The notes under the pieces were generated by a model. It saw only the letters and a program-made list of their open reading frames with translations, searched no databases and was not told the DNA's origin. A program made the translations under genes and the position numbers. 13,397 nt of DNA from Methylococcaceae bacterium (lineage in GTDB: Bacteria > Pseudomonadota > Gammaproteobacteria > Methylococcales > Methylomonadaceae): the NCBI GenBank assembly GCA_013140465.1, contig JABFST010000252.1, positions 1-13,397 of the forward strand, read 5' to 3'. Below are positions 7,036-13,370 of the stretch, one piece after another; position 1 is the stretch's first letter, and each line of letters begins with the position of its first letter.

Positions 7036-7383
7036 ATGGGACATGAACAAGACCACCGCAATCGTATTCAATATGCAATATTTAAATATCAAAGAACTAA
7101 AGATAATAGCAATTTAATAGCGTCCGCTGCAATTAGCCAAGTTAAATATCATTTAGAAGCTAATGGACACAATCACCTTACAAAGCCAATTTTTATTGCT
7201 CAACCAGCAATTGCAGGGGTAGTAAATTGGTTGTCTAAAGAACTTCAACACGCTTTCAAAGGTGAAGATTTTGACAGTGATACAGCTATTGATGAATTAA
7301 AAAATGAAATAAATAATTCTTATAATCATAGTTATGTTGAGCCTACTTTACATGTATTAGAAAAAGCTAAAAGTTATTTTTAA
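7036..7383 (+). CDS. Hypothetical soluble protein, 115 aa
   Basis: Not recognised. The 115-aa protein has no signal peptide or membrane segment. It is largely helical in character and rich in His, Asn and Lys: MGHEQDHRNRIQYAIFKYQR at the start, an alanine-rich middle (LIASAAISQVKYHL) and an acidic stretch (KGEDFDSDTAIDELKNEI). The start is well supported by TAGGAA about 7 nt before the ATG. It has the same strand and AT-rich composition as the TIR-TPR and membrane-protein genes, and a gap of 68 bp containing a weak hairpin, so it may be a third, variably expressed member of that operon. It could also be an independent orphan. The gene is followed at once by repeat DNA. Confidence 0.65.
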   Translation: MGHEQDHRNRIQYAIFKYQRTKDNSNLIASAAISQVKYHLEANGHNHLTKPIFIAQPAIAGVVNWLSKELQHAFKGEDFDSDTAIDELKNEINNSYNHSYVEPTLHVLEKAKSYF

Positions 7384-7414
7384 AAATCATAAGAACGCGT
7401 AAGGCGTTTGAATG

Positions 7415-7435
7415 AAAATCAAAGGGGTTAGACTC
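7415..7435. repeat. AAAATCAAAGGGGTTAGACTC repeat element
   Basis: This matches the arm at 7542-7562 except for one base (GGGGTTAGACTC versus GGGGTCAGACTC). It stands alone 32 bp after the stop of the 115-aa gene, without its complementary arm nearby. Confidence 0.6.
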
Positions 7436-7541
7436 AAATACTGCTTCTTTAAAATATTAACCTTTATTAATCATAATATTGAACAAGCTTGTTGTCTTGA
7501 ATCCATCAGCAAAAGATAAGGTTTGGGATAGTGCCTAACTC

Positions 7542-7611
7542 AAAATCAAAGGGGTCAGACTCCATTGATCCTACCATTTAAATGATTACCGAGTCTGCCC
7601 CCTTTGATTTT
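7542..7611. repeat. Long inverted repeat of the GGGGTCAGACTC family
   Basis: Arm AAAATCAAAGGGGTCAGACTC (7542-7562) pairs with 7591-7611 over 21 bp with a single mismatch and a 28-nt loop. This is the same element as in the array at 7911-8145, here as a complete stem-loop. It ends 13 bp before the ATG of the DUF2442 gene, so transcripts entering from upstream would carry a strong hairpin directly before that start. Confidence 0.75.
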
Positions 7612-7624
7612 TTGATGTAAAGTT

Positions 7625-7972
7625 ATGTATTGGGATATTTTAAAAGTAAATGCTATTGCACCAAGAACCCTTGAAGTTATATTTTCTGACGGTCTAAATG
7701 GAAAAATATTTATCGACTGTTCGTTTTGTACGGGTGTGTTTGAAGCATTATTAGATGATAATAAAATTAGTACCGCATTTGTTGAAAATGGTGTAATGAC
7801 TTGGTCAAATGGACTAGACCTTGCCCCTGATACGATGTATCGGGAAATTAAGAATAGTCCTGAGCGGTTTTATGTAATTAAAAAGTCAGGTGGATTAACT
7901 GAAACAAAAAAGACGGGGTCAAAAAAAGACGGGGTCAGCAAAAAAAGACGGGGTCAGGCCTTACAATTTTAA
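7625..7972 (+). CDS. DUF2442-domain protein with repeat-derived C-terminal tail
   Basis: Residues 1-~85 match the DUF2442 pattern: W-D-I-L-K-V near the start, LEVIFSDGLNGKIFID, GVFEAL, then the signature MTWSNGLDLAPDTMYREI. Family members are usually about 80-100 aa and often sit beside a DUF4160 gene in a toxin-antitoxin-like pair; no DUF4160 gene is visible here, so this one is orphaned. From about residue 95 to the end (KTGSKKDGVSKKRRGQALQF) the coding DNA is three copies of the AAAGACGGGGTC repeat, so the natural C-terminus appears to have been replaced or extended by repeat DNA. No good ribosome-binding site precedes the ATG, and a large hairpin ends 13 bp before it. Domain is fairly sure; function is not. 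Confidence 0.75.
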   Translation: MYWDILKVNAIAPRTLEVIFSDGLNGKIFIDCSFCTGVFEALLDDNKISTAFVENGVMTWSNGLDLAPDTMYREIKNSPERFYVIKKSGGLTETKKTGSKKDGVSKKRRGQALQF

Positions 7973-8145
7973 TCAATAAAAGACGGGGTCAGGCCTTACA
8001 ATTTTAATCAATGGAGTCTGACCCCTTTGATTCAACCCCTTTGATTACCATCAATGGAGTCTGACTCCTTTGATTGACCCCTTTGATTCTTTGATTTGCT
8101 TTGATTGCTTCTAAAATAAATCAATGGAGTCTGACCACTTTGATT
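7911..8145. repeat. Array of GGGGTC / GGAGTCTGACCCC repeats
   Basis: Four AGACGGGGTC units start at 7911, 7927, 7946 and 7981. The last two belong to a 35-bp direct repeat that also includes AGGCCTTACAATTTTAATCA. Then, in the opposite orientation, TCAATGGAGTCTGACCCC or a close variant occurs at 8008, 8051 and 8121, each followed by TTTGATT. Extra CCCCTTTGATT copies lie near 8035 and 8078. Unit length and spacing are irregular, so this is a cluster of REP-like elements, not a CRISPR. It covers the 3' end of the DUF2442 gene and fills the gap to the convergent gene at 8169. Confidence 0.85.
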
Positions 8146-8168
8146 CTTTGATTTTCCATGTAGTAAAC

Positions 8169-8792
8169 TCAGTCTGGCACGGCGCAATTTGGGTGCTTGG
8201 ATTTCTGATCGTAGGCTTTGGAAAGAGCCGCAGCCAAATTATGCAGATCCACTTTTGGCTTTGCTTGGCCTGAGAGCTGGCCGCTTTGCCCGACTTGGAT
8301 ATCAAGGCAGCCATCGTGGGTGTTAAAGGTTAGGGAATAACCCCCACCGCCGGGTCCAAAGCCTGTGGCTTCAAGCATCGCCCGACGGCCAATGGGGGGG
8401 AAATGGAAAGCGAAATAGTCTGGCCCGCGGTCGGCCTTTTCTTGCCGTGCGGCGGCAAACTGTTCTGAATAGGTTCTGGCTTCCAGGAGAGAGCCGCCCG
8501 CCGATACCCGAACAGTGCAACCAAATTCCGGTTTATCTTGGGTTTTCCCGTAGGTTAATATATAAAGTTTGTAGTTATTGGAAGCCTGGACTTGAAAAAA
8601 CCGCGCGCCCGGAGCAGCACAGTCTTTAATGAGCATTTCCCGAATAGGTAACTTATCCAAAACTGGGTAGGTATCTTGGAATTCTTGCGCAAAACTAGTA
8701 GAACAGACGAATATACCAAAACTCAAAAAAATCGTACCGAGAATTTGGTGCATGAAAGTTGATTTTAACGAGTCTGGCATAGTCCACTCCAT
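8169..8792 (-). CDS. Hypothetical exported protein, possible immunity-type partner
   Basis: The 207-aa product is not recognised. It carries an N-terminal signal peptide (hydrophobic MHQILGTIFLSFGIFVCST, cleavage near SFAQ-E, about residue 35), so the mature protein is probably periplasmic. The mature part contains three or four cysteines (KDCAAPG, FGCTV, DGCLD, PNCAV) likely paired in disulfides, and a glycine-rich turn GFGPGGGGYSL. The first ATG (8792) overlaps the stop of the upstream frame as TAATG, which implies translational coupling and supports this long N-terminus; an internal ATG at residue 15 would give a more standard signal peptide. A small exported, Cys-bearing protein coupled behind a larger gene is typical of immunity proteins for periplasmic toxins, but that is inference. 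The gene ends at the repeat array. Confidence 0.65.
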   Translation of the reverse strand: MEWTMPDSLKSTFMHQILGTIFLSFGIFVCSTSFAQEFQDTYPVLDKLPIREMLIKDCAAPGARFFQVQASNNYKLYILTYGKTQDKPEFGCTVRVSAGGSLLEARTYSEQFAAARQEKADRGPDYFAFHFPPIGRRAMLEATGFGPGGGGYSLTFNTHDGCLDIQVGQSGQLSGQAKPKVDLHNLAAALSKAYDQKSKHPNCAVPD

Positions 8793-9130
8793 TAAAGAGA
8801 TTTACCCGGATCAATCACAGCGTTGCCGGTAATAGCGGTATCCGTTACGTTCCATCGCGTGGTCATAAACGTATAAGGTTTTGCCAACCCTGCCCGTTCT
8901 AGTCTTTTGGCGTTTGAATGGTAAACAGTAATCGTGTCTGAGGAAGGTTCTATGGCATCGGATCGGGTACTTTTATAATCGGGATTTGGCACAGTAATAT
9001 GTTTACTGGGATCCCAATCATGTCGAGTTTCGGTAGATAATATACCCAGATTGTGGCGATACCTACTCTGCGAAGAAGCATTGACTGATTTGCCCCATGA
9101 CACCAAAAACAAGCTGCTAACCCTTAACAA
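8792..9130 (-). pseudogene. 3' fragment of a gene cut short near the transposase
   Basis: The open frame gives about 112 aa ending ...TTRWNVTDTAITGNAVIDPGKSL, with its stop overlapping the next ATG (TAATG). The only start on offer is a TTG at 9130, and an in-frame stop lies only a few codons above it, next to the transposase start at 9146. I therefore read it as the C-terminal part of a longer protein whose 5' part was lost when the IS inserted. The roughly 90 C-terminal residues (from SRYRHNLGILSTETRHDW) look like genuine, hydrophilic, folded protein sequence; the first ~20 may be junction DNA. Family is not recognised. A toxin C-terminus with its immunity gene following would fit the layout. 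Confidence 0.5.
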
Positions 9131-9145
9131 AACGCCCGAACCGCC

Positions 9146-9871
9146 ATGCTAATCCACTTACACAAAAAAGCAACGACGACCCCCACCACCTGTGACCACA
9201 TCCGCACCTGTGGCAAGCCAGTCAAGACCCTGGCGAGGGAACTGAACCTAAACGCGGGCACTGTCCGCAAGTGGCGTGGACGTGAGGACAACCGGGACGC
9301 ATCGCACCGTCCACACAACATGCGGACGACCCTGAGCCGCCCGCAAGAGCTCTTGGTTGTCGAGTTGCGCCGCACCTTGCTGCTGTCCCTTGACGACCTG
9401 GTCGCCATCACCCAAAAGCACATCTGCGCCGCCGCCTCCCGCTCCGGCATTGCCCGCTTGCTGGTGCGCGAAGGGGTCTCCCGCCTGGCCGACCTGGTGC
9501 CTGCCGAGGAAAGCGCCGCCAAGCCGAAAAAAACCTTCAAGGATTATGCCCCCGGATACCTGCATATAGACCTCAAGGAACTGCCGCAAATGCCGGACGA
9601 AACGCGGAAATCGTATTTGTGCGTGGCTATCGACCGGGCCAGCCGCTGGGTTTATTTCGAGATTTTGCCTGACAAGACGGCGCAAGCCACCCAAGGCTTT
9701 GTCCAACGCTTAGCCAAGGCATGCCCCTTTAAGGTTGAGAAAATCCTGACGGACAACAATAACTGGGGTCAGAGTAAACTTAAATGCCTAACTGTCAACT
9801 TCCGTAAGATAGCTAGTTCCCAAGCAATACTTGGGAGTGAGAAAACGCAACGCTGGAGCGTTGCGGGATGA
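9146..9871 (+). pseudogene. IS481-family transposase, 3'-truncated
   Basis: The N-terminal part is a good IS481-type transposase: a helix-turn-helix (KPVKTLARELNLNAGTVRKW), a linker with SHRPHNMRTTLSRPQE, and the first part of the DDE integrase core (PGYLHIDLKELPQMPDETRK, then YLCVAIDRASRW and KVEKILTDN). First and second catalytic Asp are present (HID and LTD). After LTDN (near 9757) family similarity stops, and the frame continues into repeat DNA (GGGGTCAGAGTAAAC) to a chance stop at 9871. The final catalytic Glu is missing, so the protein cannot be active. Its GC-rich codon use differs from the AT-rich genes around it. Neither IS end could be defined. Confidence 0.8.
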
Positions 9872-10230
9872 ATTCCCACGCGGAGCGTGGGAACTATAAA
9901 ATGTTGAGAATTAAACCTGTCCCTTATAAAGTAGTGGTGTTCTTCGCCTTTCTCTAAAAGCAGTGCACCCTCGCGGATAAGATACGCTTTAACTATGTTG
10001 GGTGTTATCTCTCCCGAGGCAAGGCCGGAGTAAAAATTTATCAGGTGAGGATTGGTATCGCTTAATATTGCGTGTTGCGGAGCAACATTAAAAGCTACTG
10101 CGCCAGTTCCCATAAACGGCTCAATCCAAATGCTATTAAAATCGTTCGGCACAATGCTTTTTATCCAAGGAACAAGTTTGGTTTTAATGCCTTGAGATTT
10201 AATTGGCGGAACGGATACTTTGGTGTTCAT
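9769..10230 (-). pseudogene. D12-class adenine DNA methyltransferase, 3'-truncated
   Basis: The first ~107 residues match the N-terminus of Dam-like N6-adenine methyltransferases. [16 protein letters not shown] is the region X-type start. [14 protein letters not shown] carries the F-x-G-x-G SAM-binding motif [12 protein letters not shown] follows, then HYFIRDRFN. Similarity stops at RFN (about 9910), and the remainder ([12 protein letters not shown]...) is translated palindromic repeat DNA. The DPPY catalytic motif and target-recognition region are absent, so no activity is expected. The ATG at 10230 overlaps the stop of the upstream frame as ATGA, an operon signature typical of restriction-modification gene pairs. 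Family is quite sure, specificity unknown. Confidence 0.8.
9818..9893. repeat. Three consecutive palindromes between two gene fragments
   Basis: Three different perfect hairpins follow one another: TCCCAAG-CAATA-CTTGGGA (9818-9836), CGCAACGCT-GG-AGCGTTGCG (9846-9865) and TTCCCACGC-GGA-GCGTGGGAA (9873-9893). The last is of the GGAGCGTGGGAAC type often found interspersed in proteobacterial genomes. The cluster separates the end of transposase similarity (about 9757) from the end of methyltransferase similarity (about 9910). Confidence 0.8.
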
Positions 10231-10451
10231 TCTTCGCCATTCCTTTTGTTAATAACCAATGACACGTCGCCGTTTTTGTACGCCACAAATTCGCGAAGTG
10301 TTGAAATCTTTTTTGTACCGCCTTTCCCGTCTTGAATGGTAATTTTTTTGTAATTCATCCAGCGCGTAGGGTGTGGTGAGGTACGAATCGCACCGCTTGA
10401 GTCTTCCGCTTTTATTGAAATGGGCTTGATTTTGAACAGAGTCTCTACATG
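10227..10451 (-). pseudogene. 3' fragment of a gene overlapping the methyltransferase, likely the restriction enzyme
   Basis: An open frame runs from about 10451 to a TGA at 10229-10227 that overlaps the methyltransferase ATG. It reads HVETLFKIKPISIKAEDSSG, then a middle part with SPHPTRWMNYKKITIQDGKG, ending [13 protein letters not shown]. It has no start codon at its 5' edge, where a TAG lies directly beside FecR; an internal ATG at 10358 would give only 43 aa. The ATGA overlap and the partner suggest the C-terminus of the cognate restriction endonuclease, but no catalytic motif is visible and no family is recognised, so this rests on context. Confidence 0.5.
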
Positions 10452-10464
10452 CTAAGCACTTCCT

Positions 10465-11454
10465 TTAACGATGCAACAACACACACCAAGGCCCCAAATG
10501 GGTTGCTTTTAAGCCCAGTATAGCGGTTATTTTGCCCAGCAAGGCATCTGGATCAGCCAAAGAAAACAGCCCGGTTACGCGGAGTTTGCCGAGGTTGGAA
10601 CCTGCCAAAAATATCCGGCCCGGGCGGTAACGCTCAATTTCGGCGACTAACTCGGCGAGTGGACGATCTCTGAACACCAAGCGGCGTTGCTGCCAAGCGC
10701 CAGTCACTTGCTCATCAGTACGGGTCGGGGTTTTCAGTATGCCGTTGCTGTAGCTAAGTTGCTGGCCTTGTTGGACTACGACCGACGGCGTGTTGTGCGC
10801 CTGTATTTGGGTGCTGACCGCATGTTCCTGAACGGCAAGGTCTATATCGCCCGATGCCTTTAAATACACTTCAAACACCGTACCCAAGGCGCGTATATCT
10901 AGCGTGCCTGCGCTGACTGTAAACGGGCGGGCGGGGTCGCTGGCGACAATAAACTGGGCTTGGCCTTGGTGCAGGATGATGTGCCGTCGGGTGTTTTGGT
11001 AGTCCACCGAGACCGCCGTGTCGGTGTTTAACAACAGCTGGCTGCCATCGGCTAGCTGCATGGTGCGTTGTTCGCCTATTTCGGTATGAAAATCGCTGAA
11101 CATCGCCGCCCACAGATTAGCGGGTTTAGGCAGCACCACTAGTAACGCGCATAAGCCCAGTGCCAACGGGACTGCTAGCCAGCGTTTAGGTTTAAGCTGA
11201 TGGCTGCGGGCGGGTTTGGGTATTGATATGGCTGGCGTTGTAGGCTGTGCCGTGTTCAGGTGCACGGCTTGCGCCATGGTTTCAAACAAGTCTTCGGCAT
11301 TGGCGAAGGCTTGGGCATGTTCAACGTCAGCCGATAGCCATTCCGCAAATGCTTGGGTGTCGGTGTCGGTCAATTCCAAGGTGCGCAGCCGGATCAGCCA
11401 TTCGATGGCTTGGGCTTGCAAGGGCGGCAAATCGGTGTTGGCATCGCTAGCCAT
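10465..11454 (-). CDS. fecR: FecR-family anti-sigma / sigma regulator
   Basis: This FecR-type inner-membrane regulator relays a periplasmic signal to its ECF sigma factor. Domains in order (329 aa from this ATG): a cytoplasmic N-terminal DUF4880-like helical region (QAIEWLIRLRTLELTDTDTQ, FAEWLSADVEHAQAF), one transmembrane helix at ~90-110 (WLAVPLALGLCALLVVL), then the periplasmic FecR domain (GEQRTMQLADGSQLLLNTDT, GQAQFIVASDPARPFTV, ALGTVFEV), and a C-terminal secretin/TonB-short-N-like domain (LVFRDRPLAELVAEIERYRP). A GTG at 11466 gives four more residues; neither start has a strong ribosome-binding site. The sigma gene ends 25 bp upstream, so the two form an operon. The TonB-dependent receptor normally next is absent: restriction-modification debris begins about 14 bp after the stop. 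Confidence 0.9.
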   Translation of the reverse strand: MASDANTDLPPLQAQAIEWLIRLRTLELTDTDTQAFAEWLSADVEHAQAFANAEDLFETMAQAVHLNTAQPTTPAISIPKPARSHQLKPKRWLAVPLALGLCALLVVLPKPANLWAAMFSDFHTEIGEQRTMQLADGSQLLLNTDTAVSVDYQNTRRHIILHQGQAQFIVASDPARPFTVSAGTLDIRALGTVFEVYLKASGDIDLAVQEHAVSTQIQAHNTPSVVVQQGQQLSYSNGILKTPTRTDEQVTGAWQQRRLVFRDRPLAELVAEIERYRPGRIFLAGSNLGKLRVTGLFSLADPDALLGKITAILGLKATHLGPWCVLLHR

Positions 11455-11479
11455 TACGGTATCCACAGGCTATGCGTGT

Positions 11480-12022
11480 TCATGGCTTGGGTTCGTTCAG
11501 CTCGTTTAGCCGATGTTGGCAATGGCTCATGGCTTTTAGCAATAAGCGATACACTTTAATTTGCGATACCCCTAGCCGGGCGGCGATTTGGGCTTGGGTG
11601 AGCCCTTGGCTGCTTTGCAAAATAAAGGCGTTGCGGCAATCTTCGGGCAGTTCCGCCAAGGCGGCATGGACGATTGCCAGTTGCTGGCGTGCCATTACTA
11701 TGCGTTCCGGGCCGGTGTCGGCTAGGGCATGGGCGGTCTGGCTAGCGTCCGTTTCGCCGTCAACCAGCACTTTGCGCCGGACTTGCATTTTGCGTTGGTA
11801 ATCGGTGGCTAGATTAACTGCAATCCCGAACGCCAAGGCGCGGGCATTTTGCGGCGGCGTGGTTTGCACGAATTGGTGGAAGCGCAAAAACGTTTCTTGG
11901 GTCAGATCGGCGGCGGCTTCGGGACATTTGATGCGTCCGGTCAGAAAGCTCAACAAATCCTCGGACAAGGCTTCGTTCCAATATAAGGTGGTATCAGGAG
12001 GCAAGGACGCAGTCGTATTCAT
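11480..12022 (-). CDS. fecI: ECF sigma factor, FecI type
   Basis: This is a small extracytoplasmic-function sigma factor that directs RNA polymerase to a narrow regulon, in this family usually TonB-dependent uptake genes. Region 2 spans roughly residues 10-85 from this ATG (LYWNEALSEDLLSFLTGRI, AADLTQETFLRFHQFV, ALAFGIAVNLATDYQRK). Region 4 spans about 115-175, with LPEDCRNAFILQSSQGLTQAQ and the helix-turn-helix IAARLGVSQIKVYRLL. I chose ATG 12022 because the eleven residues added by the ATG at 12055 (MPLILAMPLTA) are hydrophobic and unlike the family; neither start has a clear ribosome-binding site. It is followed by fecR and is divergent from the peroxidase gene. The inducing signal is unknown. 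Family assignment is firm. Confidence 0.9.
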   Translation of the reverse strand: MNTTASLPPDTTLYWNEALSEDLLSFLTGRIKCPEAAADLTQETFLRFHQFVQTTPPQNARALAFGIAVNLATDYQRKMQVRRKVLVDGETDASQTAHALADTGPERIVMARQQLAIVHAALAELPEDCRNAFILQSSQGLTQAQIAARLGVSQIKVYRLLLKAMSHCQHRLNELNEPKP

Positions 12023-12076
12023 TGCAGTAAGTGGCATAGCCAGAATTAACGGCATTATCGTATAAATAAATCCACA

Positions 12077-12104
12077 AAAATAGCCGCACTTAAACTTTAG
12101 GCAA
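12077..12104 (-). promoter_or_regulatory. Candidate promoter of the sigma/FecR operon
   Basis: On the minus strand TTGCCT (12104-12099) and TATTTT (12082-12077) are 16 bp apart, each 4 of 6 to sigma-70 consensus, and lie upstream of both possible sigma starts. By-eye prediction; a sigma-dependent autoregulated promoter is equally possible. Confidence 0.35.
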
Positions 12105-12154
12105 GGTCAGGCGAGTGAAAAATCCTATACAGTCATTAAATTGTGCCTAGCCTG

Positions 12155-12163
12155 TGTTATATT
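12155..12163 (+). promoter_or_regulatory. Candidate extended -10 promoter of the peroxidase gene
   Basis: TGT-TATATT is an extended -10 element (TGn plus 5 of 6 to TATAAT), with no convincing -35 at 16-18 bp. It would give a leader of about 95 nt before the ATG at 12267. By-eye prediction. Confidence 0.35.
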
Positions 12164-12266
12164 TTACATCCCCAGAGGATATGCAACTGCGCTGGGAGAT
12201 GGAGGCCGTCTAGGTACACTCATCACCCTTATGTACTAAAACCTAATAATAAGAGTTGGAGGAAAT

Positions 12267-13271
12267 ATGTTTAAAATTCGTTCGCTGGTGACAGCATTGG
12301 CGTTAGCGGGTTCGATTTCGGTCGCGTTCGCGTGGGAAACTTTGCCTACCGTTGCCCCAGCCCCAGAAGACAATCCCACGACCGCAGAAAAAGTGGAACT
12401 GGGCAAAATGCTTTATCACGATCCCCGTTTGTCATCTACTGGCACAGTAGCCTGTGCGTCTTGCCATAACACCATGTTAGGCGGCGAAGACAACCGCCCT
12501 AATTCTATGGGCGTCAACGGTCAAACAGGCGGACGTAGTGCGCCTACAGTATGGAATGCGGCGTTTAACACCGTTCAATTTTGGGATGGGCGTGCTGCCA
12601 CTTTAGAAGCACAAGCTGCGGGTCCTGTGACCAATCCGATTGAAATGGGCATGAAAAGCTGGGATGACGTGGTCGCCCGCTTGAAAACCATTGAGGGTTA
12701 TCAAGTTGCGTTTGAACAAGCGTTTGGTAAAGATGCGATTACTCAAGACAATGCCACTAAGGCGATTGCCGCGTATGAACGTACTTTAATCACGCCTAAC
12801 AGTGCTTTTGACAAATATGTCGGTGGTGAAAAATCAGCTCTGACTGCACAACAAGTTAAAGGTATGGAATTGGTGGAAGAACTCGGTTGCGTGAGTTGCC
12901 ATAGCGGCCCGGCGTTAAATGGCGCGGGTATGTTCCAACGTTTCCCAATCCACAGCAACGCATTCTTTGCCGCGAAGTATCACTTTAAAGACGACAAAGG
13001 TTTAGCGGAAGTCAGCAAAAATCCTGCTGACGAACATTTGTGGAAAGTGCCTACATTGCGCAATATTGCCCTGACTGCTCCGTATTTCCACAATGGCGCA
13101 GCTAAAACGCTGGAAGAAGCGGTGACTGTGATGGCGAAAATGCAGTTGGACAAAGACTTAAGCAAAGAACAAGTGGCGGATATTGTTGCGTTTTTGAACA
13201 GCCTGACAGGTGAGTTCCCAAAACAAGCAATGCCTACTTTGCCCGCTACCCCAGGTAAGACTTTTAACTAA
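12267..13271 (+). CDS. Diheme cytochrome c peroxidase (CcpA/MauG superfamily)
   Basis: This periplasmic diheme peroxidase reduces hydrogen peroxide to water with electrons from cytochromes. The 334-aa precursor begins with a Sec signal peptide (MFKIRSLVTALALAGSISVA, cleavage after FA at ~22), in line with a ~330-aa family. Two c-heme sites are seen: C63-A-S-C-H67 and C208-V-S-C-H212. Conserved surroundings include GKMLYHDPRLSSTGTVAC, QFWDGRAATLEAQA, KVPTLRNIALTAPYFHNG and the end motif DIVAFLNSLTGEFP; a Met in VMAKMQL is the likely axial ligand of the high-potential heme. GGAGGAA about 6 nt before the ATG is a strong ribosome-binding site and fixes the start. It is divergent from the sigma/FecR operon, with 244 bp to the chosen sigma start. 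The close MauG branch differs in axial ligands, but peroxidase fits best. Confidence 0.93.
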   Translation: MFKIRSLVTALALAGSISVAFAWETLPTVAPAPEDNPTTAEKVELGKMLYHDPRLSSTGTVACASCHNTMLGGEDNRPNSMGVNGQTGGRSAPTVWNAAFNTVQFWDGRAATLEAQAAGPVTNPIEMGMKSWDDVVARLKTIEGYQVAFEQAFGKDAITQDNATKAIAAYERTLITPNSAFDKYVGGEKSALTAQQVKGMELVEELGCVSCHSGPALNGAGMFQRFPIHSNAFFAAKYHFKDDKGLAEVSKNPADEHLWKVPTLRNIALTAPYFHNGAAKTLEEAVTVMAKMQLDKDLSKEQVADIVAFLNSLTGEFPKQAMPTLPATPGKTFN

Positions 13272-13306
13272 GCGGTTTGGGTAACTTCTCATTAGTGGCA
13301 GGGTAA

Positions 13307-13339
13307 AGACCTGCGAGGTTTTATAAACCTCGCAGGTCT
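13307..13339. repeat. Perfect 15-bp palindrome after the peroxidase gene
   Basis: AGACCTGCGAGGTTT (13307-13321), loop TAT, then its exact reverse complement (13325-13339). It lies 35 bp after the peroxidase stop. It lacks a T-run, so it is more like an interspersed palindromic repeat than a standard terminator, though such a stem could also stabilise the mRNA 3' end. Confidence 0.8.
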
Positions 13340-13370
13340 GCCGCTACTGCGAGATACTGGTTTTGTTGTT

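Noticed and set aside
7911..8145. CRISPR array
   Set aside because: Repeat units vary in length and orientation, spacers are irregular or absent and often contain the same repeat words, and no cas gene is present. It is a REP-like cluster.
11216..11801. Several plus-strand frames opposite fecR and the sigma gene
   Set aside because: They are antisense to firmly identified genes and have no independent support.
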